Source: Cupriavidus pauculus (GTDB lineage Bacteria; Pseudomonadota; Gammaproteobacteria; Burkholderiales; Burkholderiaceae). From it: DNA of 64,000 nucleotides. The notes beneath the pieces are model-generated. The model was not told where the DNA came from. It did no database searches and worked only from the letters and a program-made list of their open reading frames with translations. Shown one piece after another: positions 8,435 through 17,581 of the stretch (the stretch's first letter is position 1; each line of letters begins with the position of its first letter). Position numbers and translations under genes: made by a program. The stretch spans positions 1-64,000 of the forward strand of contig NZ_PJRP01000008.1 of assembly GCF_002858765.1 (NCBI RefSeq), read 5' to 3'.

Positions 8435-9485
8435 CTTGGTCGCGCCCGGTCTGCGAGGGGTCCAGCCGGCCGACGCTGATCGGATCCCGGGCCCAGAAGT
8501 CGTAGAAATTGAACCAGTCGTACGGCGAGCGCACCACCAGCAGTTCCAGCCAGGCCACATAGCGCTGCGCCAGTTCCACTAGCCGCGCCTCGCGCGCGGC
8601 ACGCGGCAGCGCCACGCTGCGCGCCAGTTCGGTAAAGCGGATCACGTGGCCATTGCCGGCGCGCACGCAGCCCATGGCGAACAGCGGGCACTTGAGCAGC
8701 GCCGCCAGCACGTAGGGCCCCACCGGAAAACGGGCGGGCGCGCCCAGGAACGGCACGCTCACGGCCCGCCCGCCATGCGCGGGCGCCCGGTCGCCGGCAA
8801 TCGCCACGAACTCGCCGGCCTGCACGCGGGCCGACAGTTCGAGCGCCGTGGCCGGCGAGATATCGTCGATCTGGTACAGCTGCAGCATCGCGTCGGGGTC
8901 GAGCCGGGCCAGGACGCGATTGAACTGCTCCGCGTGGGCCGAATGCACCAGCACCGTCAGCCGCAACCCGTCGATGCGGTTGGCCATGGCACGGCACAGC
9001 TCCAGGCAACCCACGTGGGCAGTCATGATGATGCCGCCCTGCCCGCTGGCAATCTGCCTGAGCAGCACGTCGCCGCCTTCCTTGGACACGTGCTCGAACC
9101 GGTAGCGGCCGCCGATGGCCAGCAGCTTGTCGAGGATCGTGTCGCCGAACGAGAACAGGTGATTCAGCGAATGGCGCCACGTGGGCCGCGTGCCGATGGC
9201 GCCGGTGGCCGCCTCCAGCCGGCGCAGATAGTCCGTCGAGGAACGGCGCGCCAGCGGATAGGCCAGCCAGTAATACGCCACCACCGGCACCATCACGATC
9301 CGGAACAGCACCCGGCCGAACACCCGGTACAGCGCGTACAGCAGCCAGATGCCCCAGACGCAGGTGACCTCGCCGATGGCGCTCCAGTGCTGCGAGCGCC
9401 GCGACGGTCCGGATGGCTCCGAAGGCCCGGACGGTCCCGAGGGCCCCGGCGGGGACGAGGAAGAATCGGGTTGGACGATACTCAT
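8412..9485 (-). CDS. LpxL/HtrB-family lipid acyltransferase (C-terminal half of ApeJ-like function)
   Basis: A 357-residue acyltransferase of the lysophospholipid/lipid A late-acyltransferase family, with a membrane helix near residues 45-75. The AHVGCLELCR segment supplies the HxxxxE-type active-site motif. It probably adds an acyl group to the sugar- or glycerol-linked polyene anchor. The N-terminus has a low-complexity PSG repeat (SSSPPGPSGPSGPSEPSGPS) encoded by short tandem repeats near 9410-9470. In E. coli ApeJ, as I recall it, glycosyltransferase and acyltransferase are one protein; here they are two genes with an ATGA overlap. Confidence 0.85.
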   Translation of the reverse strand: MSIVQPDSSSSPPGPSGPSGPSEPSGPSRRSQHWSAIGEVTCVWGIWLLYALYRVFGRVLFRIVMVPVVAYYWLAYPLARRSSTDYLRRLEAATGAIGTRPTWRHSLNHLFSFGDTILDKLLAIGGRYRFEHVSKEGGDVLLRQIASGQGGIIMTAHVGCLELCRAMANRIDGLRLTVLVHSAHAEQFNRVLARLDPDAMLQLYQIDDISPATALELSARVQAGEFVAIAGDRAPAHGGRAVSVPFLGAPARFPVGPYVLAALLKCPLFAMGCVRAGNGHVIRFTELARSVALPRAAREARLVELAQRYVAWLELLVVRSPYDWFNFYDFWARDPISVGRLDPSQTGRDQDAEHPQS

Positions 9486-10234
9486 GCCGTCCTCACCTTG
9501 CGCCACAGCAGCGACGGCGCACGCCAGATCATGCCCACGAACAGCCGCGTCAGCATGCCGGCGATCAGCAGGTTGTCCTGCAGCATGCGGAAGTGCGACA
9601 CGCCGTCGCTGGGGTAAGTGACCCGCGTGGGCACGTTGACCACCGGCGCCCCGCGCCAGTACAGACGCACGATCACCTCGGTATCGAACTCCATGTGGTG
9701 GCCCAGGCGGCTGTCGGCCATCAGCTTCGTCACGGCGGGCAGCGGATACACGCGCAGGCCACACATCGAATCGCGGATATCGAACGACAGCGTGATCAGC
9801 CACACCATCACGTGGGTCAGGTAGCGGAAATAGAACCGGTGCGTGGGCACGGTGTCGTCGTACACCGGATAGCCCGCGATTACCGCGTCCGGGTGCGACT
9901 GCGCCAGATCCAGGAAGCGCGGAACGTCGTTGGCGTCGTGCTGGCCGTCGGCGTCGATCTGCAGCGCGTGCGTATAGCCGAGCCGGGCCGCCGTGCGGAA
10001 GCCGGTCATCATCGCGGCGCCCTTGCCCTGGTTCTGCGGCAGCCGCTCCAGCAGCACGCGCTCCGGATGGGCGTCGGCAATCTGGCGCAGCACCGCCTCG
10101 CACGCGGGCCCGCTGCCATCGTCCACCAGCAGGCAGGGCCACGGATGGCGCAGGATCGCCTCGACCATGGCGCCAATGGCATGCTCATGGTCGTAGACCG
10201 GAACCAGCACGATGGGACGGAATACTGCGCTCAT
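9482..10234 (-). CDS. Family 2 glycosyltransferase of the aryl-polyene cluster
   Basis: A 250-residue GT2 enzyme. It opens with PIVLVPVYDHEHAIGAMVEA. The nucleotide-sugar site is visible as LLVDDGSG and the metal-binding DxD as QIDADGQHD. It likely glycosylates the polyene lipid or its anchor on the cytoplasmic side. It is coupled to both neighbours by 4-base overlaps: the ligase stop at 10231 and the acyltransferase start at 9485. Upstream in-frame residues are antisense noise, so the ATG at 10234 is used. Confidence 0.88.
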   Translation of the reverse strand: MSAVFRPIVLVPVYDHEHAIGAMVEAILRHPWPCLLVDDGSGPACEAVLRQIADAHPERVLLERLPQNQGKGAAMMTGFRTAARLGYTHALQIDADGQHDANDVPRFLDLAQSHPDAVIAGYPVYDDTVPTHRFYFRYLTHVMVWLITLSFDIRDSMCGLRVYPLPAVTKLMADSRLGHHMEFDTEVIVRLYWRGAPVVNVPTRVTYPSDGVSHFRMLQDNLLIAGMLTRLFVGMIWRAPSLLWRKVRTA

Positions 10235-11961
10235 GAAGCGTCTGGATGAAATACGATCTTGCCGCTCGCGTGCGGGCCGGCATCGGAGGTCAATCGGAAA
10301 CCGAGCACGCATTCGGCCGGCTGCCAGGCCAGCGCGAGCCTGACGCGGGTGCCGGGGCGGATGACGGCCTGGAACTTGAGCATGTCGAGCCGCGCGAAAC
10401 GCTCGCGCGGCGGAATGGCAAGCCGCTCGGGCGCCAGCGCCATGACCCAGTCCACCTGGGCCACGCCAGGCACCACCGGCATGCCGGGAAAGTGACCGTC
10501 GAACACGGCCAGGTCGTCGGCGATGTCCAGATCGGCCTGCGCGGAGGTGGCATCCGCCGCCACCCAGCGCACCGCCGGCACGGTATGACGGAACAGTTCG
10601 CGCAGCATGGCATCGGTGGTCTTGCCCTGCGCATTGGCGGGCAACTCGCGCGGAAACACCCAGCGGCGCGGCAGGGCCAGCGGATCGACGGCCGGGGCCA
10701 GGCACTGGCGCAACGCGCGCACCACGGCGGGCCGCCCTGCCCCGTCCAGCAGGCGCTGACCGGCATCGTCCAGCACCACCACGGCGCCGACGCGCTCGCC
10801 CACAGCCGTGGCGATCATCGCCACGCGGGCCTCGCGCACCAGCGGCGACGTGGCCAGGCGCTGTTCGACGGCCGTCAGCGAAATGCGTTTTTCCTCGATC
10901 TTGACGATGCGGTCGGCCCGGCCGGCCAGCACGAAGCCGCCGTCCTGTGTGGGCAGCGCGCGATCGGCGCAGACGTACCAGTCGTCATCGGCAAGGTGCG
11001 CGGAGCGTACGGCAAGGTGGCCGTCCTGCAGTCGCCAGGCCACGTCAGGCAGCGGCGTCCAGGCATCGTTGTGAAGCTGGCGCTGCCGCCACGCGATGCC
11101 GCCGGTTTCGGAACTGCCGAACACCTCGATGGGCGACACGCCAGCCAGGCGCAACACGTCTGCCGACGCCTCGGCTGGCAACGGTCCGCCCGACGAGAAC
11201 ACCGCGCGCAGGACGCCCCGCGTGGCCGTCCAGTCGAGCCCGGCTGGCATCCGCCGGAGATGGGCAGGACTGCTGACCAGGATGGCCGGGCGCGGATCGG
11301 CGGCGCACTGGCTCACCAGTTCCTCCAGAAACGCCAGGCGGCTCTGCGGGATGGCGCGGCCAGCGGCGAGTGGCCACAGGATCGTGAACAGCAAGCCATA
11401 GATATGCTGGTGCGACACCGTGGTCAGTATCCGCACGTCGGCGGGCAGCCGCGCGCCGAACGCCTGTTGCAGCGCGCGCAGCTCGGCATCGAGCTGGGCG
11501 AGCCGCTTCGGCAGCGCCACGGGTGCGCCAGTGGAGCCCGACGTGAACAGCGTGACCCAGGTATCGTCCGGGGACAGCGGGGGCCAGTCGAAGGCGGGTT
11601 CGGCACCCGGCAAGCCGGCCTCGGCCTGCAGGCCTTCGGGCAGGTCGCCAGCCAGGCCGTCGACGGTGTCGCGCAGGGCCGCGAGGGTCTCCGCGCGATT
11701 GTCGCCTGGCAACACCACTTGCTTGCCGGCATGCCATGCGCCTAGCAGCGCAGCCGCAAATGGCTCAGGCTGGTCCAGGTACAGCGCCCAGCGCTGCCCG
11801 GCCTGCGCCGCGAACGCCTGGCGCCAGCCTGCCACGCGGGCCACAAAGTCTGCCGCCCCGGCCTGCGTGGCCAGCCGCGACATCGCGCCTGTCACGCCTG
11901 TCACGCCTGCCACGCCGCTCACGCCACTCACGCCGCCCGGACCCATCGCGCGCTCAACCAT
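10231..11961 (-). CDS. AMP-dependent acyl-ACP/CoA ligase fused to a hotdog dehydratase domain (ApeH-ApeI fusion)
   Basis: A 576-residue fusion. The first 450 residues are an ANL adenylating enzyme with LFTSGSTGAPVALPKRL (ATP loop) and GRADRIVKIEEKRIS (C-terminal hinge). It should activate the aryl starter acid for loading on the ACP. The last 120 residues form an ApeI/FabA-like hotdog domain with VFDGHFPGMPVVPGVAQVDW. In E. coli these are separate proteins, ApeH and ApeI. The N-terminus holds a short repeat, GVSGVSGVAGVTGVTG, from tandem DNA repeats at 11888-11938. The ATG at 11961 overlaps the membrane-protein gene by 8 bases. Confidence 0.88.
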   Translation of the reverse strand: MVERAMGPGGVSGVSGVAGVTGVTGAMSRLATQAGAADFVARVAGWRQAFAAQAGQRWALYLDQPEPFAAALLGAWHAGKQVVLPGDNRAETLAALRDTVDGLAGDLPEGLQAEAGLPGAEPAFDWPPLSPDDTWVTLFTSGSTGAPVALPKRLAQLDAELRALQQAFGARLPADVRILTTVSHQHIYGLLFTILWPLAAGRAIPQSRLAFLEELVSQCAADPRPAILVSSPAHLRRMPAGLDWTATRGVLRAVFSSGGPLPAEASADVLRLAGVSPIEVFGSSETGGIAWRQRQLHNDAWTPLPDVAWRLQDGHLAVRSAHLADDDWYVCADRALPTQDGGFVLAGRADRIVKIEEKRISLTAVEQRLATSPLVREARVAMIATAVGERVGAVVVLDDAGQRLLDGAGRPAVVRALRQCLAPAVDPLALPRRWVFPRELPANAQGKTTDAMLRELFRHTVPAVRWVAADATSAQADLDIADDLAVFDGHFPGMPVVPGVAQVDWVMALAPERLAIPPRERFARLDMLKFQAVIRPGTRVRLALAWQPAECVLGFRLTSDAGPHASGKIVFHPDAS

Positions 11962-12511
11962 GATGGCCCTCCGCATGACGGGCCCTGACGCGCTGGCGCA
12001 CCAGCCATTCGCCGGCAAACATCGCGCCGATCAGGCCATAGGCGATCGCCCCGTTATAGAGCGCCCAAACCCGGTCGCTCGCGGCAAACGCGGTGATGGC
12101 GGCCATCGTGCCATTGCAGACGAAGAACACGCACCAGGCCTGCGTCACCCGGCGCGTGTAGGCCACGCCGTGCGCAGGCAGGTCTGGCTCACGCAGGCGC
12201 GCCAGCCGCTCGACCAGCGTGGGGGGATAGGCCAGGCTCCAGCCAAACACGCCGAGCAGCGCCACGTTCACGAGTACGGGATAGATTTTCAAGGGCAATG
12301 CGTGATCGGAGACCAGCACCACGGCAGCCAGCAGACCCGCCAGCAAGGCCAGCGCACGCCAGCCGGCCTGGCGGCTGGTGGTGGCGCGCAGCAGCGCGAG
12401 CGCCAACAGCGCCAGCGCCATTACGCGCGGCGAGTAGTGCTGCAAGCCAAAATAGATCACGAGCGGGTATGCCATCGTCAGCAGCCCCAGGCCCCATTTG
12501 CGCCATGCCAT
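11954..12511 (-). CDS. COG4648-type integral membrane protein (ApeG-like)
   Basis: A 185-residue hydrophobic protein with about five or six membrane helices, for example LGLLTMAYPLVIYFGL, ALALLALALLRA and LALLAGLLAAVVLV, plus a final helix near GAIAYGLIGAMFAGEW. It belongs to the uncharacterised COG4648 group found in aryl-polyene clusters and is sometimes mis-annotated as a ketosynthase. Function is unknown; it may anchor the biosynthetic enzymes at the membrane. It ends HAEGHHG with 8 bases overlapping the ligase start. Confidence 0.8.
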   Translation of the reverse strand: MAWRKWGLGLLTMAYPLVIYFGLQHYSPRVMALALLALALLRATTSRQAGWRALALLAGLLAAVVLVSDHALPLKIYPVLVNVALLGVFGWSLAYPPTLVERLARLREPDLPAHGVAYTRRVTQAWCVFFVCNGTMAAITAFAASDRVWALYNGAIAYGLIGAMFAGEWLVRQRVRARHAEGHHG

Positions 12512-12523
12512 GCTGATCCGGTG

Positions 12524-12784
12524 TCAGGCGGTGGCCGCCGGTGAATCGATCAATTGCGCGAGCGTTTTCACCACATCTCCCACAGTTCTTACCGACTTGA
12601 ATTGTTCCGGTTTCAGGGGGTGGTCCAACATCGGTTTCAGTCTGACAAGCAGGTCTACCGCATCGATGCTGTCGATATCGAGATCGTCGTAGAGGCGAGC
12701 TTCGGGCGTGATCCGCCCGGGCGCGATCTCGAACATCTGCTCGAGCACCGCGGCCACGCGTGCAAGGATTTCATCGTGCGTCAT
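12524..12784 (-). CDS. Acyl carrier protein (ApeF-like)
   Basis: An 86-residue acyl carrier protein. The phosphopantetheine attachment serine is in DDLDIDSIDAVDLL. It should carry the growing aryl-polyene chain. The start at 12784 (MTHDEILARV) is used; nine more codons are open upstream but lack a better ribosome site. It is the second of two ACPs in the operon and is separated from the first by 47 bases. Confidence 0.9.
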   Translation of the reverse strand: MTHDEILARVAAVLEQMFEIAPGRITPEARLYDDLDIDSIDAVDLLVRLKPMLDHPLKPEQFKSVRTVGDVVKTLAQLIDSPAATA

Positions 12785-12831
12785 GATTCGCTCCGCATTC
12801 CCGTCATGCAAAGTGCCTGATGCGTCGCAAT

Positions 12832-13101
12832 TCAGCTTGCGGACTTGTCGCGTTGCGACGCCACATAGGCGGCCAGCGTGGCCACGCTGGCAAAGCGGGC
12901 GCGCATTTCTTCCTTGTCGCCCTTCATCGTGATGCCGTACTTCTTCTGCAGCGCGAGGCCAAGCTCCAGCGCATCGATCGAATCGAGGCCAAGTCCCTCG
13001 ACGAACAGCGGTGCCTCGGCATCGATATCGTCAGGCGCGATGTCTTCGAGCGACAACGACGCGATGATGAGTTCCTTGATTTCCTGTTCAAGCGCCTTCA
13101 C
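12832..13101 (-). CDS. Acyl carrier protein (ApeE-like)
   Basis: An 89-residue acyl carrier protein with the attachment serine in EGLGLDSIDALELGL. Two ACPs are the rule in aryl-polyene clusters, one probably dedicated to the starter and one to the growing chain. Its start overlaps the acyltransferase gene by 14 bases. Charge and length are normal (acidic N-terminal half, about 9.5 kDa). Confidence 0.92.
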   Translation of the reverse strand: MKALEQEIKELIIASLSLEDIAPDDIDAEAPLFVEGLGLDSIDALELGLALQKKYGITMKGDKEEMRARFASVATLAAYVASQRDKSAS

Positions 13102-13867
13102 GGCGGATCTCCCTCGTAAAAAAGTCGGATAGTGAGCGGTTCAGACGCCGCACCGCCTGCACGGCTTCGGTTTCAACGGGCATCCACGGTTCCACGCTGA
13201 CATCGGGATGGACATCGATCTCGTAGCAGGGCCGGCGGGCCGGCACGCGGTACCACTTGTCTCCTTTTGTCAGCGTAGGCGGTTCGCAGCGAATCACCAC
13301 AGGCGTCAGGTCAAAGCCACCCCGCACGGCCACGTTGGCGGCGCCGCGCTGCAACTGCAGCGGTTCGCCCGGCCGCGTGCGCGTGCCTTCCGGAAAAATG
13401 ATCAGGTTGCTGCCGGCGCGCAGCGACGCGATGCAGTCTTCCACCATCGCGACGCCCCCGGCGTCGTTGCGAATCCAGCCGGTGGCCGCCACGGCAGCAC
13501 CTGTAAACGGGTTGCGGGCCAGGTCGGCCTTGACCACGCAATCGGCGCCGCGCGTCAGCGTCATCAGGAACACGATGTCGATCAGCGACGGATGATTGGC
13601 CACGATCAGCAATCCGCCGCGCCGCAGCCGCTCGCCATTGCGCACGCGGTATTCGATGACGCCGAGACGGCACATCAGCCAGAGAAAGCCTGTGAGTGTG
13701 TAATGAATCACATTTCGGCACACGCGACGATGCGTATCGGCCGACCACGGCATCAGCGACAGAAGCGGAAACACCACCAGGCGGACCAGCAGTCCGCCAA
13801 TACCGAAAATGATGAAGCACAGCGCGGTGGCCAGTACCCGCCAGCCGCGTTCGATGCGGTCAGCCAT
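13088..13867 (-). CDS. 1-acylglycerol-3-phosphate acyltransferase-like protein (ApeD-like)
   Basis: A 259-residue PlsC-type acyltransferase. Motif I is NHPSLID (HxxxxD) and motif III is FPEGTRTRPG; an N-terminal membrane helix covers about residues 10-40. It may attach the polyene to a phospholipid-like or glycerol anchor. The ATG at 13867 (MADRIERGW) overlaps the upstream ketosynthase-like gene by 8 bases, which favours it over the longer open frame to 13900. Confidence 0.88.
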   Translation of the reverse strand: MADRIERGWRVLATALCFIIFGIGGLLVRLVVFPLLSLMPWSADTHRRVCRNVIHYTLTGFLWLMCRLGVIEYRVRNGERLRRGGLLIVANHPSLIDIVFLMTLTRGADCVVKADLARNPFTGAAVAATGWIRNDAGGVAMVEDCIASLRAGSNLIIFPEGTRTRPGEPLQLQRGAANVAVRGGFDLTPVVIRCEPPTLTKGDKWYRVPARRPCYEIDVHPDVSVEPWMPVETEAVQAVRRLNRSLSDFFTREIRREGA

Positions 13868-14618
13868 GTCGCTGCCACCTCCATGCGGCGTTCTCGCCAC
13901 AATGCAGCAACATTGGCTCGTCCGTCAGGACAAAGCGCAGCACGTCGAGGCTGTGCGGCAGCAAGGCAGGCGGGCGCGGGGCGTCCAGGCTGTCCGGCTC
14001 GATGATTTCCAGGCTGAAGGTCGGGTGGGTGCCGTCCGGCTTGCCAATGTGCCAGGCCCAGCCGAACAGGCATTGCGGCTCGTCGGCAAAATCCAGATAA
14101 GGGGCCGGGAGCGGCGTGTCATAGCAGACCACCAGCACCTCGTCAGCGCCCTCGCCCAGCAGCGCGCAGGCTTCGACCAGTGCGTTTTCGGTGGTATCCC
14201 GCCCGGCAGAGAGGGCCTGCATGTTCGAGGGATCGCGACGATCGATCGAGAACATGGCGCCGATGGCGTTGTGGACGGACAAGCCGAAGGCCGTCGGCGA
14301 CAGCGGCTGGCTATTGGCCAGTTCGCCGAGCATTTCGTAGGCCCGGTGGGAATCGCCGTGACGGGAGGCAAAGACGGCCGGCATGGCCTTCGGCTTCCCA
14401 GTTGCCTGGTCAACAGCGCCGATGTCGTAAGCCGGATGCAGCGCGGCGCGGCCGGTGACATTGACGCGACGGCGCAGCATGGGCGCCATCGCCGCCAGCG
14501 GGGGCAGGTCGGCCCCTTCTGGCAACCATGGCGCCTGGCTCCAGGCCTGCCAGTCGGCGGGGGTCTGCAATGCCGGCGCACAGGCGGCCCATGCGCGAAT
14601 GTCGAATTGAAGTGCCAT
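13860..14618 (-). CDS. Ketosynthase-like chain-length-factor protein (ApeC-like)
   Basis: A 252-residue protein of the beta-ketoacyl synthase N-terminal-like family, shorter than a full ketosynthase. It contains SPTAFGLSVHNAIGAMFSI, resembling the thiolase fold, but with no catalytic cysteine in the usual ACSS context. By analogy with E. coli ApeC, it probably pairs with another ketosynthase and tunes chain length. It is the first gene of the operon visible here; no ApeA- or ApeB-like methyltransferase gene lies upstream. The ATG at 14618 is preferred because upstream codons in the frame do not look like protein. Confidence 0.8.
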   Translation of the reverse strand: MALQFDIRAWAACAPALQTPADWQAWSQAPWLPEGADLPPLAAMAPMLRRRVNVTGRAALHPAYDIGAVDQATGKPKAMPAVFASRHGDSHRAYEMLGELANSQPLSPTAFGLSVHNAIGAMFSIDRRDPSNMQALSAGRDTTENALVEACALLGEGADEVLVVCYDTPLPAPYLDFADEPQCLFGWAWHIGKPDGTHPTFSLEIIEPDSLDAPRPPALLPHSLDVLRFVLTDEPMLLHCGENAAWRWQRHG

Positions 14619-14819
14619 GCCGTGCGCGTGGGGAAATAAGTGATCCAGTCTGCCGCCAGCATGCGATATGTGGGCGGCGACGCATTCTCCCATGCCACCG
14701 ATAGCGCTAGCTGTGCCAGAACGTAACTGGAATGCAAAATTGTAACAAGGCAGATGCAGCACTCGGCCGGATCTGCCCTGTCGTTTCCCCTACTACCGCA
14801 CGCGATGGCGGCCCGGCGT
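14619..14819. other. Intergenic region carrying the likely aryl-polyene operon promoter
   Basis: About 200 bases between fahA and the first pigment gene, both on the minus strand. The part nearest the pigment operon is locally AT-rich (TGTTACAATTTTGCATTCC on the minus strand, about 14725-14750). No convincing -35/-10 pair or terminator stands out. Confidence 0.4.
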
Positions 14820-16085
14820 TCAGCGCGGCGCGGGCAGGATCTGGCCGGTTACCTGCCCGAAACCAACGCGGTAGCCATCGCCCTGGCACCAGCCGGTCAT
14901 GGTCACCGTATCGCCATCTTCCAGGAAGCCCCGCGTAACGCCATCGGCCAGCGTCACGCGCTCGGCGCCATTGCGGGTCGTTTCCAGCAGGCTGCCGAAC
15001 GAGTCCGGCGTCGTGCCGCTGATCGTGCCCGAGCCCATCAGATCCCCCACGCGCACGTTGCAGCCCGACACCGTGTGGTGCGCCAGCTGCTGCGCCATGG
15101 TCCAGTACATCGCCTTGAAGTTGGTGCGGCAAACGGTCGTGGCCGTGGCCGCGCCCTGCGGTTGCAGCGCGACTTCCAGGTCAATGTCGTACGCGTTGCG
15201 CGCCGGCTGCTGCAGGTACGCCAGCGGTTCGGGCGATTGCGCCGGGTTCTCGCTGCGGAACGGGTCGAGGGCTTCCATCGTGACCACCCACGGCGAAATC
15301 GACGTACCGAAGCCCTTGCTGTTGAACGGCCCCAGCGGCACGTATTCCCATTGCTGGATGTCGCGGGCGCTCCAGTCGTTCAGGATCACCATGCCGAACA
15401 TGTGGGCAGGCGCATCGGCGGTACTGACCGGCTCGCCCAGGTTCGACGGCTTGCCGACGATGAACGCCATCTCCAGCTCGTAGTCGAGCTTGCGGCACGG
15501 GCTGAACACCGGGCGCGCGTCGTCGGGCAGCTTGATCTGGCCATTGGGGCGACGCAACGACGTGCCGCTGACCACCACCGAACTGGCGCGGCCGTTGTAG
15601 CCGATCGGAATCTCCAGCCAGTTCGGCAGCAACGCGTTGGCCGGATCGCGGAACATGCGGCCCACATTGGTGGCGTGCTCGCGCGACGAATAAAAATCCG
15701 TGTAGCCGGGAATGTCGACCGGCAGGTGAAGCGTCGCCGCCGACATCGGCACCAGGGCCTTGTCGCGCAGTGCGCCGTTGCCGGCGAGCGTCTGGTTGTC
15801 GGCGGACAGCAAGGCCGTCAGCGCGGCGCGCGTCTCGGTCCACACCGGCTTGCCCAGCGCAATAAAGCGGTTCAGGTTCGGCGCGGCAAAGGCGCCCTTC
15901 GCGGCGGCGGGCAGCAGGCCGGCATCGTCCAGCGCGGACAGGTCCAGCACCTGGTCGCCGATTGCGACGCCCACGCGCGGCGCGCCGTTGCCAATCGAAA
16001 AGATGCCGTATGGCAGGTTCTGTGGCGAGAAATGGGTCTGGCCGTCGTTGGCCGAGGCAATCCAGCTGGTCTTGGGGGCGGTCAT
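14820..16085 (-). CDS. fahA: Fumarylacetoacetase
   Basis: A 421-residue fumarylacetoacetate hydrolase, which cleaves fumarylacetoacetate to fumarate and acetoacetate in the last step of tyrosine breakdown. The N-terminal SH3-like domain (to about residue 120) contains YGIFSIGNGAPRVGVAIGD. The catalytic domain has FYSSREHATNVGRMFRD (catalytic His) and the metal-binding residues around LDYELEMAFIVG and NDWSARDIQQWEY. Length is normal. It follows hmgA after 19 bases and should be co-transcribed. Confidence 0.95.
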   Translation of the reverse strand: MTAPKTSWIASANDGQTHFSPQNLPYGIFSIGNGAPRVGVAIGDQVLDLSALDDAGLLPAAAKGAFAAPNLNRFIALGKPVWTETRAALTALLSADNQTLAGNGALRDKALVPMSAATLHLPVDIPGYTDFYSSREHATNVGRMFRDPANALLPNWLEIPIGYNGRASSVVVSGTSLRRPNGQIKLPDDARPVFSPCRKLDYELEMAFIVGKPSNLGEPVSTADAPAHMFGMVILNDWSARDIQQWEYVPLGPFNSKGFGTSISPWVVTMEALDPFRSENPAQSPEPLAYLQQPARNAYDIDLEVALQPQGAATATTVCRTNFKAMYWTMAQQLAHHTVSGCNVRVGDLMGSGTISGTTPDSFGSLLETTRNGAERVTLADGVTRGFLEDGDTVTMTGWCQGDGYRVGFGQVTGQILPAPR

Positions 16086-16104
16086 TGTTCTGGAACTCCG
16101 GAAA

Positions 16105-17433
16105 TCAGCGCACGTTCGGGTTGAAATGCTTCTTCAGGCCCTGCCAGCACGTGTAGTAGTCGTGTTGCAGCAGCGCCGATTCGGCGGCCTGGCGGGTGGG
16201 ACGGATCACGCCCGGCGTCTCGAACATGAACGCCATCGTGTCGGTGATGGGGTGCGGCGTGCTGGTGTCGGATGCCGACGCCCGCTCGAACGTTTCCGCA
16301 TCGGGGCCGTGGCCGCTCATGCAGTTGTGCAGGCTGGCGCCGCCGGGGGCAAAACCCTCGGCCTTGGCATCGTAGACACCGGCAATCAGGCCCATGAATT
16401 CGCTGGCGATATTGCGATGGAACCAGGGCGGGCGGAACGTATCCTGCGCGGCCAGCCAGCGCGGGCCAAAGATCACGAAGTCGATGGTGTCCACGCCCGG
16501 CGTATCGGACGGCGACTGCAGCACCAGAAAGATCGACGGATCGGGATGGTCGAAGCTGATCGAACCAATCGTGTTGAAGTGTCGAAGATCGTACTTGTAC
16601 GGGGCGTAGTTGCCGTGCCAGGCCACCACGTCCAGCGGCGAATGGTCGATCTCGGCACGCCACAGATTGCCCTGGAAGCGGGCCACCAGCTCGAACTTGC
16701 CTTCGCGGTCTTCATAGCTGGCCACCGGCGTCAGGAAGTCGCGCGGGTTGGCCAGGCCATTGGAGCCGATCACGCCCAGGTCGGGCAGCTTGAACAGCGC
16801 GCCGTAGTTTTCGCAGATATAGCCACGGGCCTCGCCATCGGGCAGCTCCACACGGAAGCGCACACCGCGCGGAATCACCACGATTTCCTGCGGCTCGACG
16901 GCCAGGCGACCCATTTCCGTGGCGATCAGCAGGCGGCCCTGCTGCGGCACGATCAGCATCTCGCCGTCCGCGTTGTAGAAGAAGCGGTCCTGCATCGACC
17001 GGTTGGCCAGGTACAGATGAATGCCGCAACCGGTCTGGGCCTCGGGGCCGCCATTGCCGGCCATGGTGACGATGCCGTCCACAAAGTCCGTAGGCACGGT
17101 AGGCATCGCCGGCGGGCTCCAGCGCATCTGGTTTGGCGACGGCGGCACTTCGTCGAAACGGCTCAGCCAGCGGTCCTGATCGATGCGCACGAACGGCTTG
17201 TGCATGGCGGCCGGGCGGATCCGGTACAGCCAGGCGCGGCGGTTATGGGCGCGCGGCGCGGTAAAGGCCGTGCCGGAAATCTGCTCGGCATACAGCCCAT
17301 ACGGGGCGCGCTGCGGCGAATTGCGGCCCACAGGCAGCGCGCCGGGCAGCGCCTCGGTGGCAAATTCGTTGGCGAAGCCGGACATGTACTCGGCAATCCG
17401 CGAATCGGCCGCGTGCAATTGTGTTTGCGTCAT
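16105..17433 (-). CDS. hmgA: Homogentisate 1,2-dioxygenase
   Basis: A 442-residue iron dioxygenase that opens the ring of homogentisate to maleylacetoacetate. The iron ligands of the family are visible: His339 and Glu345 in [12 protein letters not shown] and His375 in NCMSGHGPD. They match His335, Glu341 and His371 of the human enzyme with a 4-residue shift. The start [10 protein letters not shown] follows GGAAGACTCC. A near-consensus promoter lies upstream at 17540-17568. No maleylacetoacetate isomerase gene is adjacent. Confidence 0.96.
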   Translation of the reverse strand: MTQTQLHAADSRIAEYMSGFANEFATEALPGALPVGRNSPQRAPYGLYAEQISGTAFTAPRAHNRRAWLYRIRPAAMHKPFVRIDQDRWLSRFDEVPPSPNQMRWSPPAMPTVPTDFVDGIVTMAGNGGPEAQTGCGIHLYLANRSMQDRFFYNADGEMLIVPQQGRLLIATEMGRLAVEPQEIVVIPRGVRFRVELPDGEARGYICENYGALFKLPDLGVIGSNGLANPRDFLTPVASYEDREGKFELVARFQGNLWRAEIDHSPLDVVAWHGNYAPYKYDLRHFNTIGSISFDHPDPSIFLVLQSPSDTPGVDTIDFVIFGPRWLAAQDTFRPPWFHRNIASEFMGLIAGVYDAKAEGFAPGGASLHNCMSGHGPDAETFERASASDTSTPHPITDTMAFMFETPGVIRPTRQAAESALLQHDYYTCWQGLKKHFNPNVR

Positions 17434-17511
17434 GGAGTCTTCCTCTCACACCTCCGCCGGCTTTGAAGCTGGCGTTCGTCATCGGCATGGCGTGGGCGCC
17501 ATATCCATCAA

Positions 17512-17581
17512 ATTACGAATAGTAAAATTGATTCACCAAATCGTAATCACGACTGAGAGCGATGTCAAACCACAATTACGA
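17512..17581 (-). promoter_or_regulatory. hmgA promoter with three ATTACGA-type operator heptamers
   Basis: Read on the minus strand, TTGACA (17563-17568) and TACGAT (17540-17545) are separated by 17 bases, a near-ideal sigma-70 promoter pointing into hmgA. Three copies of the heptamer ATTACGA/TCGTAAT lie at 17512-17518, 17541-17547 and 17575-17581. One overlaps the -10 box, one is just upstream of -35 and one is downstream of the expected start. This suggests a repressor site; the regulator is not identified. Confidence 0.7.

Noticed and set aside
12524-13101. ACP genes considered as housekeeping acpP
   Set aside because: Two adjacent diverged ACPs inside the pigment operon, without fabD/fabF/fabH neighbours of the housekeeping locus.
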